Part shown: piece by piece, positions 35,466-44,649 of the stretch | How the letters are laid out: every line of letters begins with the position of its first letter | Position numbering within the stretch: position 1 is the stretch's first letter | From: Spirochaetia bacterium | Lineage (GTDB): Bacteria; Spirochaetota; Spirochaetia; Treponematales; Treponemataceae | Direction: 5' to 3' | Assembly (NCBI GenBank): GCA_900769975.1 | Contig: CAAGIR010000241.1 | Span: 1 to 64,000, forward strand | DNA: 64,000 nucleotides | Notes under the pieces: model-generated | The model's database searches: none | What the model was told of the DNA's origin: nothing | The model's input: the letters and a program-made list of their open reading frames with translations, nothing else | Program-made: the position numbers and the translations under genes

Positions 35466-36698
35466 ATGGCTGAATTAAAAGTTCCTTTTCACCGTTCTTC
35501 CATTACACAGGCAGAAGAAGATGCCGTTCTGGAAGTTCTGCGTTCTCACTGGCTCACAACTGGAAAATATGCTCGTGAATTTGAAACAAAATTTTCGCAG
35601 GCAGTTACTGGACCGCAGGATGTTGAAAAAGGAAAAACTCCCGTTATAAGTCTTGCTGTAAATTCAAATACATCTGGAATGATTCTTGCAATGGAAGCGT
35701 GCGGCGTAAAGAAGGGAAATGCTGTAATCACAACGCCTTATACATTTGTTTCTACAGCAGCCTGTGCACGTCATTTAGGTGCAGATGTTTTTTTTGCTGA
35801 CATAGAAAAAGATTCGTATAATATTGACCCTAATAATATAGAAGAAATATTAATTCGTGAACAAAAAAAAGGCGACAAAGGGACAAAAATTAAGGCAATT
35901 GTGCCTGTTCATATTGCAGGAAATGTCTGCAACATGAAAAAAATTCTGGAACTGGCAAAAAAATATTCTACCGCCGACAACAAAATCTATGTAATAGAAG
36001 ATGCAGCACACTCTTTTCCATCTCCTACAGAAGACGGATTTGCAGGTACAATCGGCGACGCTGGTGTTTTTTCTTTTTACGCCACAAAAACAATTACAAC
36101 GGCAGAAGGCGGTATGGTCTGTACAAGAGATGAAAATCTTGCAAAAAGGATGACAGTTATGCGTCTTCATGGAATGGACAGAACTACATGGGACCGTTAC
36201 ACATCGCCAAAAGCATCCTGGGAATATGACATAATTGCTCCCGGCTATAAATTCAATATGCCTGATATTCTTGCAGCAATAGGATGCTGTCAGCTTGAAC
36301 GTGCAAATCTTTTTTATGAACAGCGAAAAAGAATTGTGCAGATGTATAACAAAGCGTTTTCTTCATTAGATTTTATTAAACTCCCCCCTGATTCACCTGG
36401 CAATGCCTGGCATCTTTATTTAATGCGCCTTGTTCCAGAAAAACTTAAAATCACAAGGGATGAATTTGCAAAAAAACTACAGCAGGAAGGACTGGGCATT
36501 TCCGTTCATTTTATTCCGCTTTTTCATTTTACTTACTGGAAAGAACTTTATGACGGTTTTGATGCAAATCATTATCCGAATGCCGAAAAACAATATTGTA
36601 ATACTATTTCAATTCCGCTGTATCCTGATATGACAGATGAACAGGCTGCTTATGTTATTGAAACAGTACGTAAAATTGGGATGGAAAATAAAAAATAA
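35466..36698 (+). CDS. DegT/DnrJ/EryC1/StrS-family sugar aminotransferase
   Basis: A 410-residue PLP enzyme of fold type I. The cofactor lysine is K208 in SFYATKTITTAEGGM, and D179 in IEDAAHSF contacts the PLP nitrogen. Other conserved parts are the SNTSGMILAMEACGV helix and the NMPDILAAIGCCQLE block. It adds an amino group to a keto-sugar nucleotide; the preceding dehydratase would make the substrate, so the pair probably supplies an amino-sugar for a surface glycan or protein glycosylation. An insert (~50-62) near the N-terminus holds PQDVEKGKTP. Shine-Dalgarno GAGG. Confidence 0.92.
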   Translation: MAELKVPFHRSSITQAEEDAVLEVLRSHWLTTGKYAREFETKFSQAVTGPQDVEKGKTPVISLAVNSNTSGMILAMEACGVKKGNAVITTPYTFVSTAACARHLGADVFFADIEKDSYNIDPNNIEEILIREQKKGDKGTKIKAIVPVHIAGNVCNMKKILELAKKYSTADNKIYVIEDAAHSFPSPTEDGFAGTIGDAGVFSFYATKTITTAEGGMVCTRDENLAKRMTVMRLHGMDRTTWDRYTSPKASWEYDIIAPGYKFNMPDILAAIGCCQLERANLFYEQRKRIVQMYNKAFSSLDFIKLPPDSPGNAWHLYLMRLVPEKLKITRDEFAKKLQQEGLGISVHFIPLFHFTYWKELYDGFDANHYPNAEKQYCNTISIPLYPDMTDEQAAYVIETVRKIGMENKK

Positions 36699-36720
36699 TT
36701 TATAAAGTAATTTTTACAGG

Positions 36721-39381
36721 ATGTTTAATCAGATGGCTTCAAGAAAAAAAGAAAAAAAATTGATACGTTCGCTCGATTCTGTTGGGTTTTACAGCGATTT
36801 TGACAAATCACCTTCTCTTTTTGCAGCTCTTGTTCGAAGTCCGTCTCCTTTTGGAAAAATTAAAAACATCACTATTTCTGATTTACCAGAAGGTTACTAT
36901 TTTTTTACTGAGAAAGACATTCCAGGCACAAAAACTTTAAAAATCAACAAAACTCAGATAAAAGTATTTGGCAGTAAAAACATAAATTACACTGGTGAAG
37001 TGCTGGGAATTATTGCAGGTCCTGATGAACGTGTTGTCCTTTCCCTTCTGGACAAGGTGAGTATTAATCTTGATGTTGAAAATCTGGAAACTGCCTTAGA
37101 AAATGTAATGAAAAATAATGAAAATCTTGATGAAGGTGACAGTTTTTCTGATGTTGTTGAGCAGATTAATGAAATGCCTTCCCTTAATACAGTAATAGCA
37201 AAAACTCAGGTGGAAGAAAATCCGAATGTAACAATCGCTACACGTGAAGTAAAATTTGGTTTGTATAAAGTTTTTGACATAAATAAAGCTGATGAAATGA
37301 TTTTTGGGACAAATAATGAAAATTTTGTAACTTCCAGCCAGAATATTCAGGAAGGAAATGATTTTTCATCCTCTTTTGACAATCAAGCAGTGCAGACAGA
37401 ACAGAAAGAACAAATCCAGACCGAACAAACAGCACAGACAGCACAATTTTCAGAAGAAAAACAGGAAATACAGGATAAACACAATATCCAAGACAATCTG
37501 GAAAGTCAGGAAGAACAGCAAAGCCTTGAAAATCAGGATTTACACAATTCACAAGATTTTTCAAACAAAGAAAACCAAACACAAAACGAAAGTCAAAATA
37601 CCGCTGCAAACGAGGACAATTCACCGCAGAATAATGTAAATTCACAGCAGGATAATGTAAATTCACCGCAGGATAATGGGGCAAAAAAATGTCAGCCCAT
37701 AATATCAGATTTAATTTATTTTGATGACACCTGGGAACAGGAAATTTCTGCACAAAGCTGGCAGGAAACAGAAGGCGTTTTTTGCTACACAGAAAGTTCA
37801 GAAATCCACATTTACGTTCCTACAAAATGGACTTACCTCACGCAAAATGCCGTTTCTCAAGTTTTGGGCATACCAGTGGAAAACGTTTTTATTCATAAAA
37901 CAAAAAGTTCGGGAAGTTATCCGACAGGACTTTGGAAAACTACCCAAATAGCATTGCAGGCAGCCGTTGCATCTTATATCACAAAAAAGCCTATAAAACT
38001 GTCCCTTACTCAAAAAGAACAGGATTTATATATGAAACCTGGTGTCTGTACAAAATTTAATTACAAAGTAGCCGTAAAGCCGGACGGACACATTTTTGCA
38101 ATGAAAATCACAATCGATATAGATGTAGGAGCAGACAATCCGTTTGCACAGGAAATTACCGACAGAATTACGCTTGCCTCGTGCAATTATTATAAGACGG
38201 AAAACCTTTACATCAGCACAAATACGCATACTTCCAGAAATCCGCCTACCACCATTTCCATAAAAGTTGCCGACTCACAGGCTTTTTTCGCCATAGAAAA
38301 TGAAATACAGAAAATAAGCAGCCATATTAACATTCTTCCAGATGAAATGCGGCTTCTTAATGCAAATGTAGATTCAGAAACAGAAAACAACAAAATAATT
38401 GCAAGATTATCCAAAAAAAATAATCTGTACAAAGCAATTCCGTTCCCTTTTGATATTCAGGTGGGCAACATAAATCATGTTCTTGCCGAAGTCATCAAAA
38501 AAAGTGATTTTAACAGAAAGTATGCATCATTTCAGATGGAAGCAAATGCCAGAACAGACAAAAATACACAGGCTTTCTTTGCGCTTCCTTTACGAGGAAT
38601 TGGACTTGCTTCGGGATATGTAGTTTCTGGCTACAACGGTGATTCAGCTTTTGATTATAATACAAAAATTGAAGTTACTCTTACGACAGATGATCATCTT
38701 ATAATCCACTGCATTAAACCTTCCGAAGAAATCCAGAGAATATGGCGAAAAACTGCGTGCGACATTCTTCAAATTCCGCAGGAAAACATAATCATTAATT
38801 CAGATTTTCAGATTGACCAGCTTCCAGAAAATCCAGAAGATACAAACAGTTCGCTTGGAATTATAAATGAACTCATCAAACGCTGTTGTACCGACATTCA
38901 GAAAAAACGCTTTCATCAGCCGCTTCCGCTCAGTTCAAAAAGAAGTGTTCCAAGAACGTCAAAAGCAAAATGGAACAAAGAAGAATTTTCAGGAACTCCC
39001 TATCTTGCGACATCTTTTGCAGGCACCGTAGTAGAACTAGAACTTGATACATATACCTACAACGAAAAAATTAAAGGTATTTGGGTAACAATAGATTGCG
39101 GTGAAGTTTTTGATGAACAGGCTGCCATAAAAACCATTAAACTCGAAATTCAGCAGGAACTGGGCATGCTCGTAAAAGGCAAATCAGTTACGTGCGACAA
39201 GATAAACATTAATTTTATAAAATCGAATAACAAATCAGGTCAAATAGGTGCGCTTATCCACAATACATTGCCCGCCGCATTTTCGTCTGCCCTTTCTCTG
39301 GCACTTGTAACACAGCTTACGGAACTGCCTTGTACAGAAGATTTGCTGTTTAATCTTATTCAAAACAGAACAAAAGCATAA
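36721..39381 (+). CDS. Xanthine dehydrogenase-like large subunit, degenerate, with Gln/Asn-rich insert
   Basis: An 886-residue protein aligned by eye with the molybdopterin-binding subunit of the xanthine dehydrogenase family. The N-terminal a/b hammerhead is clear (LFAALVRSPSPFGKIKNI, TEKDIPGTK, YTGEVLGIIAGPDE). Residues ~205-325 are a Gln/Asn/Glu-rich low-complexity insert with a 21-bp tandem repeat (37620-37678). The later domains keep the fold pattern, but the cofactor motifs are lost: GGGFGGK is SSGSYPTGLWK, RGFGxPQ is IKVADSQA, and the GxGEP block with the catalytic Glu is SGQIGAL. It may be non-catalytic or use another chemistry. ATG 36733 is an alternative start. Confidence 0.75.
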   Translation: MFNQMASRKKEKKLIRSLDSVGFYSDFDKSPSLFAALVRSPSPFGKIKNITISDLPEGYYFFTEKDIPGTKTLKINKTQIKVFGSKNINYTGEVLGIIAGPDERVVLSLLDKVSINLDVENLETALENVMKNNENLDEGDSFSDVVEQINEMPSLNTVIAKTQVEENPNVTIATREVKFGLYKVFDINKADEMIFGTNNENFVTSSQNIQEGNDFSSSFDNQAVQTEQKEQIQTEQTAQTAQFSEEKQEIQDKHNIQDNLESQEEQQSLENQDLHNSQDFSNKENQTQNESQNTAANEDNSPQNNVNSQQDNVNSPQDNGAKKCQPIISDLIYFDDTWEQEISAQSWQETEGVFCYTESSEIHIYVPTKWTYLTQNAVSQVLGIPVENVFIHKTKSSGSYPTGLWKTTQIALQAAVASYITKKPIKLSLTQKEQDLYMKPGVCTKFNYKVAVKPDGHIFAMKITIDIDVGADNPFAQEITDRITLASCNYYKTENLYISTNTHTSRNPPTTISIKVADSQAFFAIENEIQKISSHINILPDEMRLLNANVDSETENNKIIARLSKKNNLYKAIPFPFDIQVGNINHVLAEVIKKSDFNRKYASFQMEANARTDKNTQAFFALPLRGIGLASGYVVSGYNGDSAFDYNTKIEVTLTTDDHLIIHCIKPSEEIQRIWRKTACDILQIPQENIIINSDFQIDQLPENPEDTNSSLGIINELIKRCCTDIQKKRFHQPLPLSSKRSVPRTSKAKWNKEEFSGTPYLATSFAGTVVELELDTYTYNEKIKGIWVTIDCGEVFDEQAAIKTIKLEIQQELGMLVKGKSVTCDKININFIKSNNKSGQIGALIHNTLPAAFSSALSLALVTQLTELPCTEDLLFNLIQNRTKA

Positions 39382-39422
39382 AGATGGATAGAAAGCATAA
39401 AACTGACATTTTTGGAGGATAA

Positions 39423-39893
39423 ATGAAAATCCCTGTAATATTGAATGATGAAGAAAAAATTATAGATGCCGAACCTGATGAAACGCTGATGAAAGTTTTG
39501 CGTAACAACGGCTGTACTTCTGTAAAAAGCGGATGTACAAGCGGATTTTGCGGTGCCTGTACAGTCCTCCTTAATGATTTGCCAGTTGCTTCATGCAAAA
39601 TTCCTGCTGGAATCGTAAAAGGAAACAAAATAATTACTTTAGAATATTTTAAAAAGAAACCAGAATACGAATCCATAATGAAAGGTTTTTCAAAAGCAGG
39701 AATAAAATTATGCGGATATTGCAATGCAGGAAAAATTTTTACGGCATATCAGATTTTAAGGCAGCAGAAAACTCCAAAAAAAGAAGAAATTCTTGCAAAT
39801 ATTCGTCATCTTGCTCCGTGCTGTACCGATTTAGAAACACTTGTTGACGGAATTTTTTACGCATTCGAAGAAACAGGCAAAAAAAAGAAATGA
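39423..39893 (+). CDS. XDH-type [2Fe-2S] subunit
   Basis: A 156-residue ferredoxin-like subunit. Cluster I ligands are normal (C38, C43, C46, C58 in GCTSGFCGACTVLL...SC). In the C-terminal helical domain, cluster II has C97 and C100 in KLCGYC, but the usual C-x-C is C133-C134 (HLAPCCTD): the expected position 132 is Pro. The Gln that normally precedes the first Cys and contacts the molybdenum cofactor is Leu. This fits the loss of cofactor motifs in the large subunit. Shine-Dalgarno GGAGG. It lies 41 nt after the large subunit gene and 19 nt before the FAD subunit. Confidence 0.88.
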   Translation: MKIPVILNDEEKIIDAEPDETLMKVLRNNGCTSVKSGCTSGFCGACTVLLNDLPVASCKIPAGIVKGNKIITLEYFKKKPEYESIMKGFSKAGIKLCGYCNAGKIFTAYQILRQQKTPKKEEILANIRHLAPCCTDLETLVDGIFYAFEETGKKKK

Positions 39894-39912
39894 TGCTCGC
39901 AGGGGGATGGAT

Positions 39913-40710
39913 ATGGCAAAAACAATTCTTTATGCAAAAAATACTTATGAATTATTGAAAATCATCACAAATAATCCGGGAACTCAGATTGTGGGCGGCT
40001 GTACACGTATAGAAACTCTTCCTCAAAAATTTATTTCCACAAGAGGAATAAAAGATTTATCACAAATAACAAGGCATGAACGTTTTATCGATGTAGGACC
40101 TGGCGCAACTTTGTCTGAACTTTTGAATATCGGGCAGACACATCTTCCACAAATCCTTTATGAAGCGTTAATAAGCATTGCAAATCCACAGATAAGAAAT
40201 ATTGCAACAATAGGAGGAAATATCTGCTCTCCAAACAGACACCTTACACTTTTTGCTCCGTTAATGGCGCTAGATGCAAAACTTGAATTCAAAAATCAGC
40301 AGGAAACAAGAACGGAAAGCATAAGAAATTTTAAAGGAATACCAGAACATTTTATTTTGTCAAATATCCGCATTCCTGTAGAAAATTCAGAAATATGTAT
40401 CTTTAGACGAATCGGACAAGAACACCTGATAAGTGAAAAATCCGCTTCATTCGCCTTTCTTGCAGATACGGAAAAAAATTCTTTACTAAAAATCCACCTT
40501 ACATTTGCGGGGCCTTTTTCATTTTACAGTAAAGATTTTGAAAACCAGATGATTGGGCAGCACCTTCCGCTAAGCCAGAAAGATATAAACGAAATCCAAA
40601 AACTTGTCGCACAGGAATTCCAAAAATGCGCAACAGATCAGATGATTTCGGATGTCATGAAACAACAATTTTTAAACCTTACAAGATACAGTTTTGAACA
40701 GTTGACGTAA
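39913..40710 (+). CDS. XDH-type FAD-binding subunit
   Basis: A 266-residue protein of the CO-dehydrogenase/XDH flavoprotein family. The FAD motif VGGCTRIE replaces the usual AGGTD, and the second motif IRNIATIGGNICSPNRHL matches TIGGNI..NSP. A C-terminal CO_deh_flav_C-like domain follows. With the two preceding genes it completes the three-subunit electron-transfer layout. ATG 39913 has AGGGGG at 39901-39906; an upstream in-frame ATG at 39841 would overlap the Fe-S gene and add 24 basic residues. Its stop TAA overlaps the ATG of a 36-codon ORF. Confidence 0.85.
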   Translation: MAKTILYAKNTYELLKIITNNPGTQIVGGCTRIETLPQKFISTRGIKDLSQITRHERFIDVGPGATLSELLNIGQTHLPQILYEALISIANPQIRNIATIGGNICSPNRHLTLFAPLMALDAKLEFKNQQETRTESIRNFKGIPEHFILSNIRIPVENSEICIFRRIGQEHLISEKSASFAFLADTEKNSLLKIHLTFAGPFSFYSKDFENQMIGQHLPLSQKDINEIQKLVAQEFQKCATDQMISDVMKQQFLNLTRYSFEQLT

Positions 40711-40820
40711 TGAACCTGCCCACCACAAACATCACCATCACAAGCACCACCATACATTACCACCCGGCAACCACCACACCACACACGACTTCAAAAAAAA
40801 CGGCTGATACAGATGAGTAA
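40710..40820 (+). CDS. Possible 36-residue Thr-rich peptide
   Basis: An ATG overlaps the FAD-subunit stop (TAATG) and opens 36 codons, 13 of them Thr, ending in a TAA at 40818. The DNA from 40715 to 40790 is strikingly C/A-rich with almost no G or T, unlike its surroundings. The arrangement would allow translational coupling, but there is no known homologue, and the ORF runs into the minus-strand terminator. It could equally be an unusual spacer. Confidence 0.25.
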   Translation: MNLPTTNITITSTTIHYHPATTTPHTTSKKTADTDE

Positions 40821-40842
40821 TTTTTCCCATATATATCAGCCG
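40793..40842 (-). terminator. Terminator of the ABC exporter operon
   Basis: Stem CGGCTGATA (40801-40809) with TATCAGCCG (40834-40842), perfect 9 bp, followed on the minus strand by eight T (A-run 40793-40800). It lies 11 nt after the downstream exporter gene stop. Confidence 0.85.
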
Positions 40843-40853
40843 AATTTAGGAGT

Positions 40854-42788
40854 TTATTCATCAAAAGAAATTTTATTTCCTGTGTACAAGAAATAATATC
40901 TTCCTTTTGCCGCAATCAACTGTTCATGAGTACCTCGTTCAATAATATTTCCATGCTCCAGAACAATAATTTCATCAGCATTTCTTACAGTTGAAAGCCT
41001 ATGTGCAATTACAAATGAAGTTCTTCCAGCCATAAGACTGTCCATACCTTTTTCTATCAATGATTCTGTACGTGTATCAATAGAAGAAGTTGCTTCATCA
41101 AGAATAAGAACAGGAGGATTTGCAACTGCGGCACGAGCAATGGCAAGCAGCTGACACTGTCCCTGACTCAGACTTGAACCGTCGCCAGAAATAACAGTAT
41201 CATAACCATTTTCAAGATGACGGATAAAATGATCGGCATTTGCCAGTTTTGCCGCTTCATAAACCTGCAAATCAGACGCTTCAAGGTTACCAAAACGAAT
41301 ATTTTCACGAATTGTTCCCGTAAATAAGTGCGTATTCTGCTGAACCATCCCCAAAGATTTGCGTAACGCAGATTTACTTATTTGATTTAGTGGAATTCCG
41401 TCATAAGTTATGGAACCGTTACCTTCTAGAACATCATAAAATCGTGTAAGCAGATTAATTGTAGTAGTTTTTCCAGAACCAGTAGAACCTACAAGTGCAA
41501 TTTTCATACCAGGTTTTGCATTTATACAAATATCATGAAGAACAGTCTTTTTTGGTGTATAACCGAAAGTAACATGATTAAAAATAACTTCACCTTTCAA
41601 TTGAATGAGCGAACCATCTGCAGTATTTTTCCAGGCCCATTCACCTGTATTTGCATAAGACTGAACAAGTTTTGTAGAACCGTCATTATTTTTTGCATCG
41701 TAAGCATTTACAAGCGTATATTTTCCTTCATCTACTTCTGGTTCTTCATCTATAATCGCAAAAATTCGCTCAGCACCTGCAAGTGCATTAAGCACACTGT
41801 TTGCCTGCTGACTTATCTGCGAAATTGGCTGTGTAAAAGAACGTATATACTGTAAAAAAGCTGCAATAGTTCCAAGGTTCAGCGCACCAGTAAACCAGTT
41901 TAAAACATGCTCGTGAGTCTGTCCTAAAATCATAAATACAGATGCAACTATTGCTATAACTGCATATTGTGCATGACTTGTGTTATTTGTGATAGGCCCC
42001 ATAACACCACCATAAGTCATAGCGGCAGTTCCTGCTTTACGCAAATTTTCGTTCAACTGAGAAAATTCGCTTATTGCCTTTTTTTCATGATTAAAAACTT
42101 TTATAACTTTCTGACCTTCCACCATTTCTTCAATAAAACCGTTCATCTCACCAACACATTTTTGATTTTCCCTGAAAGCTATGGCAGATTTTTTTCCAAT
42201 AACTTTTACGATTTTAAAGATAAAGAACATCGTAAACATCATGATAATAGTAAGCATTGGACTTAAAACAACCATCATTACAAAAACAGCAAGAACAGTT
42301 ATAGAAGAAGACAAAAGTTGCGGCACAGTCTGGCTCATCATTTCACGCATTGTATCAGTATCATTTGTAAAACGTGACATTAATTCACCATGAGTATGCG
42401 AATCATAAAATTTTATAGGCAGATTTTCCAGTTTTGTGAACAAATCCATTCTGATTTTAAATAGAAGATTTGTCGAAATATGGAGCATTAACCTGGAATT
42501 TGTCCAGGATGCAATTACACCAACGATGAAAAGTCCCATAATCCCTAAAAGAAGTTTAATAAATCCAGAAAAATCAGGATTTTGCTTACCAATTAACGGA
42601 ATGATATAATCATTTAATGCAGGTTTTATTAAATAACTTCCTATAACAGATGCTGCCGAACTGATTAAAACACAAATAAAAACAAATATCCACAAATATT
42701 TGTAATTTCCCATATATTTTAAAAGTCTGGAAATAGTTTTTTTAGTATTCTTTGGTTTTCCAAAACCTCTGGCTTTTACTGGTGGCAT
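40854..42788 (-). CDS. ABC exporter half-transporter, canonical Walker B subunit
   Basis: A 644-residue type IV ABC exporter half: about six membrane helices (~35-340) then an ATPase domain with Walker A STGSGKTT and Walker B VLILDEATSSID (catalytic Glu present). The signature is degenerate (LSQGQ instead of LSGGQ). A ~40-residue insert before the ATPase (GKYTLVNAYDAKNNDG) is unusual. With the upstream half it forms one good and one degenerate ATP site, as in heterodimeric exporters such as TM287/288 or BmrCD. The substrate is likely a drug or lipid. Its ATG overlaps the stop of the partner (1 nt). Confidence 0.92.
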   Translation of the reverse strand: MPPVKARGFGKPKNTKKTISRLLKYMGNYKYLWIFVFICVLISSAASVIGSYLIKPALNDYIIPLIGKQNPDFSGFIKLLLGIMGLFIVGVIASWTNSRLMLHISTNLLFKIRMDLFTKLENLPIKFYDSHTHGELMSRFTNDTDTMREMMSQTVPQLLSSSITVLAVFVMMVVLSPMLTIIMMFTMFFIFKIVKVIGKKSAIAFRENQKCVGEMNGFIEEMVEGQKVIKVFNHEKKAISEFSQLNENLRKAGTAAMTYGGVMGPITNNTSHAQYAVIAIVASVFMILGQTHEHVLNWFTGALNLGTIAAFLQYIRSFTQPISQISQQANSVLNALAGAERIFAIIDEEPEVDEGKYTLVNAYDAKNNDGSTKLVQSYANTGEWAWKNTADGSLIQLKGEVIFNHVTFGYTPKKTVLHDICINAKPGMKIALVGSTGSGKTTTINLLTRFYDVLEGNGSITYDGIPLNQISKSALRKSLGMVQQNTHLFTGTIRENIRFGNLEASDLQVYEAAKLANADHFIRHLENGYDTVISGDGSSLSQGQCQLLAIARAAVANPPVLILDEATSSIDTRTESLIEKGMDSLMAGRTSFVIAHRLSTVRNADEIIVLEHGNIIERGTHEQLIAAKGRYYFLYTGNKISFDE

Positions 42789-44545
42789 TATTCTTCTCCT
42801 GCAAGGTCTGCATCACCGCTACCCTGCTGCTGACTTTCGTAAACTTCACGATAAATTTCATTGTTTTCAAGAAGCTCCTCGTGAGTTCCAAATCCGTTAA
42901 TCTTACCTTCATCAAGGACAAAAATTTTATCTGCCTCTTTTACAGAAGAAATTCTTTGTGCAATAATAATTTTTGTTGTTTCAGGAGCAATTTCTTTCAA
43001 AGCATTTCTGATGCGGCCTTCTGTTGCAGTATCCACAGCCGAAGTGCTGTCATCAAGAATTAAAATTTTAGGCCTTTTTAACAAGGCACGTGCAATACAT
43101 AAACGCTGTTTTTGACCGCCAGAAACATTTACACCGCCTTGTCCCAGATTTGTTTCATAACCATCAGGGAATGACGAAATAAATGAATCTGCATCAGACG
43201 CTTTACATGCATTTACAATCTGTTCATCTGTTGCATTTTCATTACCCCAGCGAAGATTTTCTTTTATAGTACCGCTGAAAAGAACATTTTTCTGCAAAAC
43301 GACAGATACGGCATCACGAAGAACTTCAATATCATAATCTTTAACATCAATACCGCCAATTTTTACACTACCTTTTATTGTATCATAAAGGCGAGGCAGC
43401 AATGAAATTAACGTTGTTTTAGAAGAACCAGTTCCGCCAATTATTCCTATAACCTGTCCGCTTTCAATCTGCAGATTAACATCACTCAAAACACAATTTT
43501 GCAAATCAGAATTATAACTGAAGCTTACATTTTCAAATGAAATAGAACCGTCTTTTACCTGCATAACAGGATTTTGCGGAGAATCAATATCAGGCACTTC
43601 GTCCAAAACTTCTGTAATTCTTTCTGTACAAGCTTTTGCCATTACAAGCGAAATAAAAATCATACCAAGCATCATAAGGCTCGACAAAACTTGCGTTACA
43701 TAAGTAAAGAAACTGATTAATTCACCAGATTTCATCGTACCGAATACAACCTGCTTTCCGCCAAACCACATAACGACAATCATTGCAACATACATTACAA
43801 GCATCATTATAGGCATCATAAAAATAAGGATTTTTTCCGCTTTTACCTGTGCAGAACGAACATCATCGGCCGCTTTTTCAAACTTTTTCTGCTCATAATC
43901 ACCACGCACAAAAGCCTTTACATCCCTTATACCGATGAGATTTTCCTGAACAGTAGCATTCAGAACGTCAATTTTTTTCATCATTCTTTTAAAACGAGGA
44001 TGTGCAATTGATGATAAAGTTAAAATTGAAATGGCAATCACAGGAATGGCAATTAGAAACAGAACTGCAAGCTCCTTGTTGATTTTAAAAGCCATCAAAG
44101 TTCCTGCAATAAGCATAAATGGAGAACGAACGCACATATGAATAAGCATTCTGTAAACATTTTGCGTCATATTTACATCCGTTGTAAGACGAGTAACCAG
44201 AGAAGCTGTGCTGAATTTATCTATATTTGCAAATGAAAAGGTTTGAATTTTATTATACAAACGTCCGCGTAAATTATATGCAAAACCTTGTGCCGCACTT
44301 GTAGACAAAACTGTACCCAAAACACCACAACAGAAAGATACACAAGCAATTCCAACCATCAACAATCCCGTTTTTACTACATAAGGAAGATTAGAATTTG
44401 CAATCCCCTGATCAATGATTTTTGACATAATTAATGGAATAAAAACTTCCATGACGACTTCGCCAATCATGCAGACTGGTGATAAAATTGAATGGATTAC
44501 ATACTTTTTCTCCATTCCATGAACTAGTTTTTTTACTTCTGACAT
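42788..44545 (-). CDS. ABC exporter half-transporter, degenerate Walker B subunit
   Basis: A 585-residue half-exporter with six membrane helices in ~15-330. In the ATPase the Walker A reads GGTGSSKTT, the signature VSGGQ is canonical, and Walker B is ILILDDSTSAVD with Asp in place of the catalytic Glu. This is the expected degenerate-site partner. It is upstream in a two-gene operon. No Shine-Dalgarno is seen; a TTGAAA-18-TAAACT promoter ends 7 nt before the ATG, so the mRNA may be leaderless. Confidence 0.92.
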   Translation of the reverse strand: MSEVKKLVHGMEKKYVIHSILSPVCMIGEVVMEVFIPLIMSKIIDQGIANSNLPYVVKTGLLMVGIACVSFCCGVLGTVLSTSAAQGFAYNLRGRLYNKIQTFSFANIDKFSTASLVTRLTTDVNMTQNVYRMLIHMCVRSPFMLIAGTLMAFKINKELAVLFLIAIPVIAISILTLSSIAHPRFKRMMKKIDVLNATVQENLIGIRDVKAFVRGDYEQKKFEKAADDVRSAQVKAEKILIFMMPIMMLVMYVAMIVVMWFGGKQVVFGTMKSGELISFFTYVTQVLSSLMMLGMIFISLVMAKACTERITEVLDEVPDIDSPQNPVMQVKDGSISFENVSFSYNSDLQNCVLSDVNLQIESGQVIGIIGGTGSSKTTLISLLPRLYDTIKGSVKIGGIDVKDYDIEVLRDAVSVVLQKNVLFSGTIKENLRWGNENATDEQIVNACKASDADSFISSFPDGYETNLGQGGVNVSGGQKQRLCIARALLKRPKILILDDSTSAVDTATEGRIRNALKEIAPETTKIIIAQRISSVKEADKIFVLDEGKINGFGTHEELLENNEIYREVYESQQQGSGDADLAGEE

Positions 44546-44552
44546 AAATGAT

Positions 44553-44582
44553 AGTTTAACAAAAGTGGACGCAAAATTTCAA
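44553..44582 (-). promoter_or_regulatory. ABC exporter promoter (leaderless-type)
   Basis: TTGAAA (44577-44582), 18-nt spacer, TAAACT (44553-44558) on the minus strand, 7 nt before the ATG. Confidence 0.45.
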
Positions 44583-44649
44583 GAAATTTCAGAATAAATT
44601 AATATAAAAAAATGTTATTAAACTCTCAAAAAATTGTGCAGCCTTTTGA

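Noticed and set aside
37238..37753. 171-codon minus-strand ORF
   Set aside because: It is antisense to the low-complexity insert of the XDH-like subunit; its repeats (AVNLHY) mirror the Gln/Asn repeats of the true frame.
40709..40810. His-rich reading frame after the FAD subunit
   Set aside because: It is only reached by a frameshift after a TGA at 40703 and has no start codon.
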